Origin: Mangrovicoccus ximenensis
GTDB taxonomy: Bacteria > Pseudomonadota > Alphaproteobacteria > Rhodobacterales > Rhodobacteraceae
Assembly: GCF_003056725.1 (NCBI RefSeq)
Contig: NZ_QBKZ01000001.1
Location: forward strand, 517,140-581,139
Length of the DNA stretch: 64,000 bases
Reading direction: 5' to 3'
Shown: positions 44,534 through 56,709 of the stretch, piece after piece
How positions within the stretch are numbered: the stretch's first letter is position 1
How the letters are laid out: every line of letters begins with the position of its first letter
Translations under genes and position numbers: made by a program
Notes under the pieces: model-generated
The model's database searches: none
What the model was told of the DNA's origin: nothing
The model's input: the letters and a program-made list of their open reading frames with translations, nothing else

Positions 44534-45905
44534 GCGCGAAAGTTGGTGATGCCCTGAGGGGCGGCATATCATGGCGGTGTCGACGCGCCGTCAATTCTCT
44601 GCTGAGAAAGGGATATGCCACATGTCGGAGACTACCATCAGCACGCTGCCCGATCCATCGGGGTTGTCGCCAGATCCGTTGACGGACCTTATCCGCGATG
44701 GTGCGCGCAAGCTGATCGAGCAGGCGGTCGAGGCGGAGCTGGCCGCACTGCTTGCGGCATTCGCCGAAGACAAGCTCGAAGACGGTCGGGCCAGGCTGGT
44801 GCGGCACGGACATCTGCCGGAGCGCGAGATCCTGACCGGGGTCGGTCCGGTCGCCGTGAAAGTCCCGCGCGTGCGGGACCTCAAGCCAGGCGAGGACAAG
44901 ATCACCTTCACGCCCAGCCTCCTGCCACGGTACCTGCGCAAGGCCAAATCGGTGGGGGAGCTGTTGCCCTGGCTCTCCCTCAAGGGCGTGTCCACGGGCG
45001 ATTTCAGCGAAGCGCTTTCAGCGCTTCTAGGGCCCGGCGCCAAGGGCCTGTCGGCCAAGACGATCACGCGGCTCAAGGCGGACTGGTGGAGCGAGCACGA
45101 AGCCTGGGAGAAGCGTGACCTCGGCACCCGGCGGTTTCTCTGCATCTGGGCCGATGGCGTCTACTTCAAGCCGAGTATGTCCGAAGATAAACGAATATAA
45201 ACAATGTGTTCTGGTGATTGTCGGCGCCGACGAATACGGCCGCAAGGAGCTTCTGGCCATGACCGACGGCTTCCGAGAAAGCGCCGGGAACTGGCGCGCC
45301 GTTCTGCTCGATCTCCGGCGGCGCGGCTTGAAACAGGATCCGAAACTCGCCATCGGCGACGGCGCCCTGAAATTCTGGACCGCGCTGCGCGAGGTGTTCC
45401 CCACGACACGGGAACAAAGATGTTGGGTCCACAAGACCATGAATGTGCTGAACGCGCTGCCCAAGTCGGTACAGCAGAAGGCCAAGGCGCACCTGCACGA
45501 CATCTGGCAGGCCGGGACACGCGCCGAGGCCGAGCAACCATTCGATCGCTTCGTCGGAACCTACGGCGTGAAATGGGACAAAGCGGTGGCCAAGCTGGTC
45601 AAGGACCGCGACGTGCTGCTGACCTTCTACGATTATCCTGCCGAACACTGGAAACACATCCGGACATCAAACCCGATCGAGAGCACTTTCGCCACCGTCC
45701 GGCACCGCACCCGGCGCACCAAGGGCTTCCTCAGCCGCAAGACAGGCCTCGCCATGGCCTTCCGGCTCATGATGTCGGCACAGGCGAAAGGGCGAAAGCT
45801 CGACGGCCGGAACCGTCTGCCGGAGATCATCGAAGGGGGTGAATTCCGCGACGGCGTCCGCCACCTTCAAACCGCCGCCTGATCAAGCGTCACCAACTTT
45901 CGCGC
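44534..45905 (+). mobile_element. Near-complete IS256-family element with terminal inverted repeats
   Basis: Inverted ends GCGCGAAAGTTGGTGA (44534-44549) and TCACCAACTTTCGCGC (45890-45905) match over 16 bases and enclose one transposase gene. No target duplication could be identified with confidence. Confidence 0.8.
44622..45882 (+). pseudogene. IS256-family transposase with a frameshift
   Basis: Starts MSETTISTLPDPSGL and carries the full IS256 domain (DDE): CIWADGVYFKP, IVGADEYGRKELLAM, WVHKTMNVLNALPKSVQQ, TSNPIESTFATVRHRT. The frame shifts near 45190-45200. ATAAAC occurs twice with a 10-base period (45187-45192 and 45197-45202), which looks like a 10-base duplication that introduces a stop at 45198. 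Deleting ten bases restores SMSEDKQCVLV. No palindromic insertion is present in this copy. Confidence 0.85.
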
Positions 45906-46413
45906 ATATCTCCCAGGCGTGGCGGCAGGATTCTGCGGAGAGACGATCGCGCTGCGATCCGGCGAATGCACGGTCCCGCTACTGGTCTGTTTTCCAGCCA
46001 GTTTCGCGGTCAGGCAGGCACTCCGCGGAGCGTGCAAACTGAGGTGGGTTCCTGCTGCGCCGCCGCGTGCCGCATGACTACCGCCGCTCGGTGGCCTTCC
46101 TGCTGCACGGGCTGGTCTCGCGCCCCGACCGCCCGGCCTGAGCCCGCAGGACGGGCGCCGCTGCCGCGCCCGAGCAAAAACCATACCATTTTCCTCGGGC
46201 TACGGCGCAGCATAAGCGCCGGAGAAAAAAGGGATTTTGTCAGGTTTTTTAGGCCTTGCATCCTGCGCGATCTGGAATAGTTCTAAGCCACGACAGCGAG
46301 CCGCAGGCCAGCCAGATCGACCGGATCAGCCAGCCCGCCAAGATGCCAGCTCGCACAGCCAGCCAAGCGCCAGCCAGAACGGTTTTCCTGTATCTTGACG
46401 TGAGAGGCCCGAA
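45906..46413. other. Intergenic region between the IS256 element and dps
   Basis: No complete gene. 46049-46141 could encode a C-terminal scrap (LLRRRVPHDYRRSVAFLLHGLVS) of an unidentified protein. The last 150 bases are the dps leader, with a candidate iron box at 46273-46286. Confidence 0.4.
46273..46286 (+). promoter_or_regulatory. Candidate Irr (iron control element) box upstream of dps
   Basis: TGGAATAGTTCTAA resembles the alphaproteobacterial Irr element TTAGAA-N-TTCTAA, with the right half exact and the left half imperfect. It lies about 130 bases before dps. Confidence 0.35.
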
Positions 46414-46883
46414 ATGACCCAGACCGCCGCCGCCCTCGGAGAAGACGCCCAGACCGCGATCTGCACCGCATTGAACCAATGCGTCGCCGAGACCGCCGTG
46501 ACCACCATGCTGGCCCAGAACTTCCACTGGAACGTCAAGGGCATGGCCTTCGGTCCGCTGCACGCGCTGTTCCAGGACATCTACGAGGACCATTTCGAGG
46601 GCCAGACGAGCTGGCCGAGCGGGTCCGCATGCTGGGCGGCCATGCCGAGGGCATGCTGGCCGGGATGGTCGAGCGCTCCAAGGTCAAGGAACATGACGGC
46701 CGCGCCGCCGACCGCGAGATGATCGCCTACATGCTCGAAGCGCAGCGCACCGTGGCCGAGACCCTGGCAGGCGCAGGCGAGCTGGCCGCCGACAACGGCG
46801 ACACCCTGACCGAGGACCTCTGCATCGCCCGCGGCCAGAAGCACGAGAAATTCGCCTGGATGCTGAAATCGCACCTGGAGTGA
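46414..46883 (+). pseudogene. dps: Dps/ferritin-like DNA-protection protein, frameshifted
   Basis: The first 64 residues (MTQTAAALGEDAQTAI ... AQNFHWNVKGMAFGPLHALFQDIYEDHFEGQ) are a normal Dps start with the ferroxidase His and Asp/Glu residues. After base 46605 one G is missing: the protein continues correctly one frame over (DELAERVRMLGGHAEGML ... RGQKHEKFAWMLKSHLE) to a stop at 46881. Intact Dps stores iron and shields DNA from peroxide. The frameshift is either a real mutation or a sequencing error in an otherwise perfect gene. Confidence 0.85.
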
Positions 46884-46902
46884 GCCCGCGGGCCCGTCCC
46901 GG

Positions 46903-47160
46903 TCACGCAGATTGCTCGAAGGGCGCCTCGGCGCCCTTTTTGCTGCATTTGCGCAGATAGGCGCGCCGCCAGCCTTTCGCCGATTTCGCCACTTCCTGCT
47001 GGCCGAGCAGCTCGAGCAGGAACCCGCGGCGGTGCTTGTCCTTCGACAGCTTCTTCCAGCCCTTCTTCTGCTTCTTGGTCATCGCGCAGGCGATGCAGCG
47101 CCCGCCCTCGAGGCGGAACTTGCAGACATCGAGACAGGGAGAGGGAAGCTTCTGGCCCAT
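46903..47160 (-). CDS. DUF1289 family small protein
   Basis: An 85-residue basic protein with the DUF1289 cysteine pattern near its N-terminus (SPCLDVCKFRLEGGRCIACAM). Four cysteines could bind metal or an Fe-S centre; function is unknown. The tail is very Lys/Arg-rich, unusual for the family, suggesting nucleic-acid contact. It is convergent with dps, and the dps terminator lies inside its last codons. Confidence 0.7.
   Translation of the reverse strand: MGQKLPSPCLDVCKFRLEGGRCIACAMTKKQKKGWKKLSKDKHRRGFLLELLGQQEVAKSAKGWRRAYLRKCSKKGAEAPFEQSA
46919..46941 (+). terminator. Rho-independent terminator of dps
   Basis: AAGGGCGCC-TC-GGCGCCCTT followed by TTTTT. It overlaps the 3' coding end of the convergent DUF1289 gene. 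Confidence 0.8.
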
Positions 47161-47211
47161 GCGTCGGCCTCCTGTTGACGGGCGGGAGACGCGCCCCCGC
47201 CCGGATACTCG

Positions 47212-48474
47212 TTACTGGAACACCGCGGAGGGGTCATCGAGGCTGTCGGAGCCCTCGAACTCGCCCGCATCCAGCGACAGCACCGACACCACGCGCTCGA
47301 TCGAGCGGGTCTGGTCGACCAGGCCGTTCACGCCGCCCATGATCAGCGCCTCGCCCGCTTCGCTGCCGCGCTCGAGCATCATGTCGTACTTGAAGCCGGC
47401 ATCGCCCGCGATCTTCATCTGCAGGAGCGCATCGACCGTCGCGTCGAGTTTCGCGCGCAGCTCGGCATCGAGCTCCGGATCGGCTTCGGCGACCAGCTCG
47501 GACAGGGACGGCCCCTCCACCTTGGTGCCGTCGACGCGGGTATAGCTGCCGATATAGGCCGAGCGGATGCCCACGCCGTCGTAGAAATGGCTGTTGTAGG
47601 TATTGTCCGAGAAGCAGTCATGCTCTTCCTCGGGATCGTTCAGCATCAGGCCCAGCCGCATCCGCTCGCCCGCCTGCTCGCCATAGGACAGCGAGCCCAT
47701 GCCGGTGACGATCGCGACGATCCCGGCATCGACATCGGCCTCGAGCGCCGCGCGCGCCTCGCCGCCCTCCTGCCACTGCGACGCCATGAATTCGAGGTCG
47801 CGCACCAGAAGCGCGGCCGCCGCCTTCAGGTAATCGCCGCGGCGGTCGCAATTGCCGTGGGTGCAGTCGTCGCCCGCAGCGTAATCGGTCCAGGGACGCT
47901 CGCCCGCGCCCGCCTCGTGGCCGTGCAGATCCTGGCCCCAGAGCAGGAATTCGATCGCGTGATAGCCCGAAGCCACGTTGGTCTCGACCCCGTCCGCCTC
48001 GTGCAGCACGCCCTCGATGAAATCGGGGGTGATCTCCGAGGCATCGATGGTTGCACCGCCGACGGTGAATTCCGGCGTGGCGATGACATTGAGTGCCGCC
48101 AGCTCGTTCTCGTCGGTCGGCCCGCCATAGCCGTCGTCGACATAGTCGATCAGCCCCTCGTCCAGCGGCCAGGCATTCACCTTGCCTTCCCAGTCATCGA
48201 CGATCGGGTTGCCGAAGCGGTAGACTTCGGATTGCTGGTAGGGAATCCGCGCCGCCAGCCAGGCCTGCCGCGCCGCGTCCAGCGCCTGCGGCGACGGATC
48301 GGCCACCAGCGCATCGACCTTTTCCTGCAGGACCTTGGCCGTGGACAGGCTGTCCTCGAACTTCGCCTGGCCCATGTCGATATAGGTGGCGAGAACATCG
48401 GTCTTCTCGACGGCGAAGGCGGGCGCCGCCAGCGCAGCGGCCAGGGCGGTCGAAGTCAGGAAAATCTTGGGCAT
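47212..48474 (-). CDS. Imelysin-family periplasmic iron-uptake protein (IrpA-like)
   Basis: A 420-residue exported protein with signal peptide MPKIFLTSTALAAALAAPAFA. It has the imelysin G-x-H-x-x-E metal motif in SGYHAIEFLLWGQD, two helical bundle halves, and GNCDRRGDYLKAAAALLV. Family members (IrpA, ICMP) are iron-regulated periplasmic or surface proteins. Start chosen at 48474 with AAGGA nine bases upstream; an ATG at 48501 gives a poorer leader. It follows hemP on the same strand, so an iron-responsive operon with the two small genes is likely. Confidence 0.88.
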   Translation of the reverse strand: MPKIFLTSTALAAALAAPAFAVEKTDVLATYIDMGQAKFEDSLSTAKVLQEKVDALVADPSPQALDAARQAWLAARIPYQQSEVYRFGNPIVDDWEGKVNAWPLDEGLIDYVDDGYGGPTDENELAALNVIATPEFTVGGATIDASEITPDFIEGVLHEADGVETNVASGYHAIEFLLWGQDLHGHEAGAGERPWTDYAAGDDCTHGNCDRRGDYLKAAAALLVRDLEFMASQWQEGGEARAALEADVDAGIVAIVTGMGSLSYGEQAGERMRLGLMLNDPEEEHDCFSDNTYNSHFYDGVGIRSAYIGSYTRVDGTKVEGPSLSELVAEADPELDAELRAKLDATVDALLQMKIAGDAGFKYDMMLERGSEAGEALIMGGVNGLVDQTRSIERVVSVLSLDAGEFEGSDSLDDPSAVFQ

Positions 48475-48545
48475 CGCAATGTCCTTGGTCGTTGTCTGCA
48501 TGGCAGCGGCGCCGCGGCGCCGGGGGCTTCAGGGGCCGGGCCGGC

Positions 48546-48725
48546 TCACTTGGTCAGGATCAGCTTCGAGGACCGGGTGATCCTGAGCGTGTAGATCTGG
48601 CCGTCGAGCTCCAGCAGCGCGATCTGGCCGCCATCGGTCAGGCCGCGCGCATCATAGAGCGGCGGCATGCCGTCGCGCTTGATGACGGTTTCGGGGGAAG
48701 GAGTGGTTTTGGTCATGTAGGTCAT
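48546..48725 (-). CDS. hemP: Hemin uptake protein HemP
   Basis: A 59-residue protein with the HemP signature YDARGLTDGG ... YTLRITRSSKLILTK. HemP is found beside haem and iron uptake genes and is a transcriptional activator of haem uptake in some beta- and alphaproteobacteria. Its ATG overlaps the stop of the small ORF upstream (ATGA), which makes translational coupling probable. No haem receptor or ABC transporter is in the window. Confidence 0.85.
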   Translation of the reverse strand: MTYMTKTTPSPETVIKRDGMPPLYDARGLTDGGQIALLELDGQIYTLRITRSSKLILTK

Positions 48726-48865
48726 TTGTGCGTCTCCAGCCAGTCAAGCAGCGCCTCCAGCGAAGGCAGGGTCAGGAAGCTCCGGTTTCCCGCGTCCCAG
48801 GTCTGGGGCACGGGCATCGGGGCTAGCCTTGTCATGGGCTGGGCTCCGGTATGGGTCATGTGCAT
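48722..48865 (-). CDS. 47-residue protein coupled to hemP, unknown
   Basis: Starts MHMTHTGAQPMTRLAPMPVP and ends SLEALLDWLETHK. It overlaps the hemP start by 4 bases. Two alternative downstream starts exist (Met11 is the next good one). No family recognised. The tight overlap and codon use argue that it is translated. It lies directly downstream of a RirA-like box and so is probably induced under iron limitation together with hemP and the imelysin gene. Confidence 0.6.
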   Translation of the reverse strand: MHMTHTGAQPMTRLAPMPVPQTWDAGNRSFLTLPSLEALLDWLETHK

Positions 48866-48935
48866 CTCGGGTCTCCGGTGGGATCCATCGGCTTCCCCAA
48901 GGCACGGCGAGGGGTGGCTGTGACAGAAGTTACTC

Positions 48936-48950
48936 TGACAAGTTTTGTCA
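48936..48950 (-). promoter_or_regulatory. RirA-type iron box (IRO box)
   Basis: TGACAAGTTTTGTCA is a perfect inverted repeat matching the alphaproteobacterial iron-rhodo-box TGA-N9-TCA. It lies 71 bases upstream of the small ORF-hemP-imelysin unit. A separate hairpin ATCCGAGT-TTTTT-ACTCGGAT follows at 48960-48980. Confidence 0.65.
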
Positions 48951-49226
48951 GGATTGGCAATCCGAGTTTTTTACTCGGATAAGATTTCCCGTGCCCTTGG
49001 GCGACAGGCCGCCGCGACCGCCCAAGAAACAGGCCGAAGCCGCCGGAATGCCCGGCAAACCGGCCGCCGTAGGTGCCCACAGGACCGGCGGCGATGCGGA
49101 AAACTCTCCATGTGGCAGCGCTTGTCGCAAAGGAATGGAGTAGTGTCGCGCATGTCGCAGCCGGCACGGCGCGAATCCGGACACTCGCAAAACCACAACC
49201 TGCACGGGAGCGTTGACGCAAGGGCC

Positions 49227-50516
49227 ATGGGAAACGTTCTTCTGGGGATCTGGGCGCTCCTGCTCGGGATCGTGCTGATCATGCTGGGCAACGGCATGCA
49301 TTTCACCCTGATCGGCCTGCGCGGCGGAATCGAGGGGTTTTCCGCGGCCGAGCTGTCGGTGGTGACCTCGGGCTATTTCATGGGCTTCCTGTCGGGCGCG
49401 CGGATCACGCCGCTCCTGATCCGCCGGGTCGGCCATGTCCGGGTCTTCGCCGCGCTCGGCAGCTTCATGTCCGCCGCGCTGATCGCCTTTCCGCTGGTGC
49501 CCGAGCCCTGGACCTGGACCCTGCTGCGGATCCTCATCGGCTTCTGCATGTCCGGCGTCTACGTCACCGCCGAAAGCTGGCTGAACCATGCCGCGACCAA
49601 CGAGACCCGCGGCAAGGTGCTTTCGGCCTACATGATCGCCCAGACCCTCGGGATCATCGGCGCGCAGGGGCTGCTGACCCTCGGCGATGCCGGGACCTCG
49701 GTGCTGTTCATCTGCGCCTCGATCCTGGTCTCGGTCTCCTTCGCGCCGATCCTGCTCTCGGCCACGCCGGTCCCGGCGGTCGAGGTTGCCCGGCCGATGC
49801 CGCTGCGCCGCCTCTTCGCCGCCTCGCCGCTGGGCACGGTGGGCATCTTCCTGCTCGGCGGGGTCTACGCCACGCAATCAGGCATGGCGGCGGTGTTCGG
49901 CACCCAGATCGGCATGGGCACATCGGAGATCGCGCTCTTCGTGGCGATGCTCTTCGCCGGGGCGCTGGTGCTGCAATACCCGATCGGATGGCTGTCCGAC
50001 CAGATGGACCGGCGCGGGCTGATCTTCGGGGCGGCCGTGCTCGGCGGCGCCGCCTGCCTGGCGGGCTGGACCACCGGCGGCAGCCTGTGGATGCTGATGG
50101 CCGCGGCCTTCCTCGCCGGTGGCGTGACGACGCCGCTCTACGCGCTGTTCCTGGCCTTCACCAACGACACGCTGGCCGCCGAGGACATGCCCGCCGCCTC
50201 GGGCGGGCTGGTCTTCACCTTCGGCCTAGGCGCCATCGCCGGGCCGCTGGCGACCGGCTGGGCGATGGAGCGCACCGGCCCGGATGCCTTCTGGCTGGTC
50301 CTCGCCGTGACCTTCGCAGCGATTGCGCTCTATGCGCTCTACCGCATGACCCGCCGCGCCGCGCCGCCGGTGGAGGAGACCGAAAGCTACCTGAACGTGC
50401 TGCCGACCAGCTCTCCGGTCGCCGTGGAGGCGGCAGGCGCCTGGGCCGCGGAGAATGCCGGAGAGATCGAGGACACCGAGGAGGAGGAGCCGGAGGAAGA
50501 AGAGCCGCGCCCCTGA
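49227..50516 (+). CDS. MFS transporter, YcaD-like, with acidic tail
   Basis: A 429-residue twelve-helix major facilitator protein. It has the loop motif SYFMGFLSGARITP between helices 2 and 3, WLNHAATNETRGKVL after helix 5, and YPIGWLSDQMDRRG between helices 8 and 9. The architecture matches the YcaD/MFS-4 group; substrate is unknown. The last 20 residues are almost entirely Glu/Asp/Pro, an unusual acidic tail. I start at 49227 (GNVLLGIWALLLG), where an AAGGG site lies close; an ATG at 49152 is possible. Confidence 0.75.
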   Translation: MGNVLLGIWALLLGIVLIMLGNGMHFTLIGLRGGIEGFSAAELSVVTSGYFMGFLSGARITPLLIRRVGHVRVFAALGSFMSAALIAFPLVPEPWTWTLLRILIGFCMSGVYVTAESWLNHAATNETRGKVLSAYMIAQTLGIIGAQGLLTLGDAGTSVLFICASILVSVSFAPILLSATPVPAVEVARPMPLRRLFAASPLGTVGIFLLGGVYATQSGMAAVFGTQIGMGTSEIALFVAMLFAGALVLQYPIGWLSDQMDRRGLIFGAAVLGGAACLAGWTTGGSLWMLMAAAFLAGGVTTPLYALFLAFTNDTLAAEDMPAASGGLVFTFGLGAIAGPLATGWAMERTGPDAFWLVLAVTFAAIALYALYRMTRRAAPPVEETESYLNVLPTSSPVAVEAAGAWAAENAGEIEDTEEEEPEEEEPRP

Positions 50517-50619
50517 CCCGTCGCGTCCCGGCGGCGGGCCCGGCCACGCCGCGGGGCCTCCGCAGGCGGCCCTGTCCCAAAGGAACGGGACGTTCCCGCA
50601 CCGCCCCGTCCCCTCCGGC

Positions 50620-50776
50620 CCAGCCCGAGGCAGAGCAGCGCCAGCCCGAGCTGGGCCTCGCCGAGCCCGTGCCGCTCCTGGACGGCGGGGACCCGCGCGG
50701 CCCAGCTGCCCAGCAGCATCCCGTTGAGCGCAAAGGCTGCGGCAACGCCCCGCCAGGGCGTGCGGATATCGTGCAT
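50620..50776 (-). pseudogene. N-terminal fragment of a second MFS transporter
   Basis: About 50 residues, MHDIRTPWRGVAAAFALNGMLLGSWAARVPAVQERHGL to LLCLGLG, are a clear first helix and loop of an MFS carrier. The frame then becomes Gly/Arg-rich. A perfect hairpin GGAACG-GGA-CGTTCC lies just past the break (50582-50596), resembling the hairpins in the IS remnants. Confidence 0.6.
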
Positions 50777-50925
50777 GTCAGGTCTCCGGTGTCTTGCGGT
50801 CCCGTTCTGCACGACGCCCGGGCGGCCGTCACGCGGCTTTCCAACGGGCTCTCCGGGCCGGCGGGAACCGAATGTTATGACTCTCCGTGTGAGAAGAGGG
50901 TGTTCTGTTTTGGCCAGGTAGACGG

Positions 50926-53013
50926 ATGATGTTCGGGATTTTCGGAAAGAAGGGCGCCAAGCCCGTTGCGCAGGCCCAGGCCGAAAGGACCCTCGACGGG
51001 GTCATGTCGATGTTCATGGTCGCCCGCATGGCGCCGGACGGGACGATCCGCTCCGTCAACGGCAACTTCGAGAAGATCACCGGCTATCCTGCGGAAGAGG
51101 CCATCGGCCAGAATTTCGCCTTCCTCATGCGCGGCAAGGACCGCGACGATCCCAAGGTCCGGGCGCAATGGGACGCGCTGCGCCGGGGCGAACCGATGAC
51201 ATTGATCGCGCCGCTGCAGTCGAAATCGGGCGGCGAGGTCTGGCTGACCAAGACCTACACGCCGCTGGCCAACGCAGCGGGCGAGATCGACGAGATCGCC
51301 TTCTACGGCCAGGACATCACCGAGTTCCACCTTCTGCGCAGGGACAACCGCAGCAAGGTCGATGCGATCTCGCGCACGATGGCGGTGATCGAGTTCGAGC
51401 TCGACGGCACCATCATTCATGCCAACAAGCACTTCCTCGACGCCACCGGCTACAGGCTGGACGAAATCCGCGGCAAGCATCACCGCATCTTCATGCCGCC
51501 CGGCGAGGCGGAGCGCGCGGAATACAAGGCGTTCTGGCAGCGTCTGGGGGCGGGCGCGTCCGAAAGCGGACAGGTGCGCCGCGTCACCAAGGATGGCCGC
51601 ACGCTGTGGCTGGAGGCGACCTACGAAACGCTGGTCGATCCCGAGGGGCGGCCGTTCAAGGTGGTGAAATACGCCTTCGACATCACCGGGACCAAGAACC
51701 GGGAGGCCGAGGTGGCCGCGCAGCTCTCGGCGATCCAGAAGGTGCAGGCGGTGATCGAATTCGACAGCAAGGGCCATATTCTCACCGCCAATGACAAGTT
51801 CTGCGAGGTCATGGGCTACGATCTGGACGAGATCCGCGGCAAGCATCACTCGATGTTCGTCGAAGAGGATTACGCCGGGAGCGGGGAATACAGGGCGTTC
51901 TGGGACAAGCTTCGCAGCGGCGAGGCGATGATCGGCCGGTTCCGCCGGATCGGCAAAGGCGGGCGCGAGGCCTTCATCGAAGCGAGCTACAATCCCATCC
52001 CCGATGCCGAGGGCAAGATCGTCAAGGTGGTCAAATACGCCGTCGACACGACCAATTTCCAGATCACCCTGCGCGAGACCGGCGCGGCGCTGAGCCGGCT
52101 GGCCGAGGGCGACCTGCGGACCCGGATCGAGCGGCATCTGGGAAATCTCGACGAGATCCGCGAGAAGTTCAACGGGGCCGTGGGCAAGATCGACATGGTG
52201 ATCGCCGATGTTCTGGGGCAGTCGCAGGAGCTTGTTGCGGACTCGGCCGCGATCCGCAGCGCGAGCGACGACCTGTCCCGGCGCACCGAGCGGCAGGCGG
52301 CGACGCTGGAGGAAAGCGCTGCGGCGCTGGAGCAGCTCAACAATTCCGTGCATGGCACCGCGCAGCAGAGCCAGGAGGCGCGCGACCGGGCACGGCAGGC
52401 AAAGGATGACACGCAGCGTTCCGCCGCGGTGGTCCAGAATGCGATGGAGGCAATGGAGCGCATCGCCAATTCGTCCGAGAAGATTTCGAAGATCACCAAT
52501 GTCATCGACGACATTTCCTTCCAGACCAATCTCTTGGCGCTGAATGCCGGGATCGAGGCAGCGCGTGCCGGCGAAGCTGGACGCGGCTTCGCGGTGGTGG
52601 CCTCGGAGGTGCGGGCGCTGGCGCAGAGATCCTCGGATGCGGCCCAGGAAATCGCCCAGCTGATCTCCGAATCGGGACTGGAGGTCCGGCAGGGGGTTGA
52701 GCTGGTCGGCCAGGCCGGCTCGGCCTTGGGCGAAATCGACGGCCGGGTCAGCGAGATTCTCGAACTGAGCCTCTCGATCGCCTCGGCGGCGCAGGAGCAG
52801 TCCGGCGGGCTGAGCGAGATGAACCGCGCCATTGCCGATCTAGACCGTGTCACCCAGCAGAATGCGGCGATGGCCGAAGAGACCAATGCGGCTGTTCATG
52901 GTCTCGGCGCCAAGGTCGAAGCCATGCAGGAAGAGGCGCATTACTTCAAAACCTCTCCATCCGGCGAGGTCGGGTTTGCTGTTGCGGTCCGGGATCAGCG
53001 AAAGGCCGGGTGA
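50926..53013 (+). CDS. Cytoplasmic PAS-containing methyl-accepting chemotaxis protein
   Basis: A 695-residue chemoreceptor without membrane helices. It has three PAS modules (about 25-135, 145-255, 268-380; the last two share DEIRGKHH-x-x-F), a HAMP-like linker ([22 protein letters not shown]) and a long MCP signalling domain with the conserved tip [43 protein letters not shown] modules usually bind haem, flavin or small ligands and sense redox or oxygen. No che genes are adjacent, so it probably reports to an array encoded elsewhere. Confidence 0.9.
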   Translation: MMFGIFGKKGAKPVAQAQAERTLDGVMSMFMVARMAPDGTIRSVNGNFEKITGYPAEEAIGQNFAFLMRGKDRDDPKVRAQWDALRRGEPMTLIAPLQSKSGGEVWLTKTYTPLANAAGEIDEIAFYGQDITEFHLLRRDNRSKVDAISRTMAVIEFELDGTIIHANKHFLDATGYRLDEIRGKHHRIFMPPGEAERAEYKAFWQRLGAGASESGQVRRVTKDGRTLWLEATYETLVDPEGRPFKVVKYAFDITGTKNREAEVAAQLSAIQKVQAVIEFDSKGHILTANDKFCEVMGYDLDEIRGKHHSMFVEEDYAGSGEYRAFWDKLRSGEAMIGRFRRIGKGGREAFIEASYNPIPDAEGKIVKVVKYAVDTTNFQITLRETGAALSRLAEGDLRTRIERHLGNLDEIREKFNGAVGKIDMVIADVLGQSQELVADSAAIRSASDDLSRRTERQAATLEESAAALEQLNNSVHGTAQQSQEARDRARQAKDDTQRSAAVVQNAMEAMERIANSSEKISKITNVIDDISFQTNLLALNAGIEAARAGEAGRGFAVVASEVRALAQRSSDAAQEIAQLISESGLEVRQGVELVGQAGSALGEIDGRVSEILELSLSIASAAQEQSGGLSEMNRAIADLDRVTQQNAAMAEETNAAVHGLGAKVEAMQEEAHYFKTSPSGEVGFAVAVRDQRKAG

Positions 53014-53634
53014 CTGGCTGGAGACCGTCCCGCCCCTGCGTGACGGCGTCCATTGGAGGATGGCGGTCATGCCGAGAACGGGCCGCGGGAGCCTTCGCCA
53101 GATGGCGTGGCTTCGGTGCCGTTGCGGCCCGGCCGCAGCCGGCAGGGCCAAAGGCTTTCCGGCGGCCGGTCCGCTTGCCAGTGCAAAGGAGGCGGGTTGG
53201 TGCGTATCCGGTCAGCTGGAAACGTTCTTCCGGGCCTGCCCCGATGCCTGCTCTGCCCATTTTCCGGGGCGGGAAGCGAGATGCCGGTTGGCGCCGGGGC
53301 AGCAACGGCGCGCGGAGAAGGGGAGTTCTTGCACTGCGGTGTCCCTGTCCGAGGTGCCCCTTGCCTGAGGTCGGGGCCGTGCGCGGCGCGGATGTCTGCG
53401 CAGCGGGGGCGCGTCCATAGCGGATTGAAGGCGCTGCAGGCGAGAGGTCTGGTGCCGCCGGGCGGAAAGCCGGTCAGGGCAACTTGGCCGACGGAGCTTC
53501 GGCCCGGTTTGGTGCCTGCCGGTTGCCCTTTCCGCACGGGCCGTCATGGCGCAAAGGCCGTGGCCGACGCTGCGTTGCGTCATCGGGCATCCGGGACGGC
53601 AGGCGGAGACGATGCCCACTGCCGTCCCGCTTGG
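53014..53634. other. Gene-poor interval between the chemoreceptor and gyrB
   Basis: About 620 bases with no convincing gene on either strand. A long-armed repeat CGGGACGGCAG (53592-53602) and CTGCCGTCCCG (53619-53629) near its right end may terminate gyrB transcription. Confidence 0.45.
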
Positions 53635-56123
<2,489 letters not shown>

Positions 56124-56127
56124 TGGC

Positions 56128-56469
56128 TCAGCCTTCGGGCAGCATCAGGAGCACCGCGGCCAGCGCGCAGGCCAGCCCCGCGGCCTCGCGGACCGAGAAG
56201 GGTTCGCCGAAGGCCACGACCCCGACGGCGCAGGCGCCTGCCAGGGTGAAGCCCGAATAGGCGACGGCGGCGGGGCCGAGCGGGATGTGGCGCATCGCGA
56301 GGAACCACATCAGCGCCGAGACGACATAGAGCAGGCAGCCCCAGGTCAGGTAGGCGCTGCCGCGGGCGGTGCCGCCATGGTCGGCGGCGAGCTTGATGAC
56401 ATAGTCCCCGAGGATCACCACCAGCGCGGTTGCCAAAGAAAATCCCAGTCCGGTCAATGCGCTTTGCAT
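56128..56469 (-). CDS. Small four-helix EamA/SMR-type membrane transporter
   Basis: A 113-residue protein with four hydrophobic helices, corresponding to a single EamA half or an SMR-like unit (LTWGCLLYVVSALMWFLAMRHIPLGPAAVAYSGFT). It would act as a dimer to export small metabolites; substrate is unknown. The start at 56469 follows the family's first helix. It is convergent with the hemerythrin fragment, 4 bases away. Confidence 0.7.
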   Translation of the reverse strand: MQSALTGLGFSLATALVVILGDYVIKLAADHGGTARGSAYLTWGCLLYVVSALMWFLAMRHIPLGPAAVAYSGFTLAGACAVGVVAFGEPFSVREAAGLACALAAVLLMLPEG

Positions 56470-56709
56470 CCGAAATACCCCGTGCCATCCAGTCTTCCCA
56501 ATGCAGCGATCCTGCCGCTGCGGCAGGCGGGGCGCTAGGCAGGGGATCCTGACCCGGACATGTCCTGCGATGCATGGGGCTTGCGGCGCCCACGGATATC
56601 CGCACGTCGGCGGCAGGATTGCGATCCGCGCGCTATCCGGAGCGGGCCGTGGCACCGCCGGCCCGCCTCCTGGACGGGTCCAGGGCAGGCCGGCCCGCAT
56701 CCGCAGCCG

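Noticed and set aside
45189-45200. Programmed frameshift in the IS256 transposase
   Set aside because: IS256 enzymes are single-frame, and the site is a 10-base duplication without a slippery heptamer.
53014-53634. Possible small genes on either strand after the chemoreceptor
   Set aside because: Candidate frames are Pro/Arg-rich, lack ribosome sites and match no known family.
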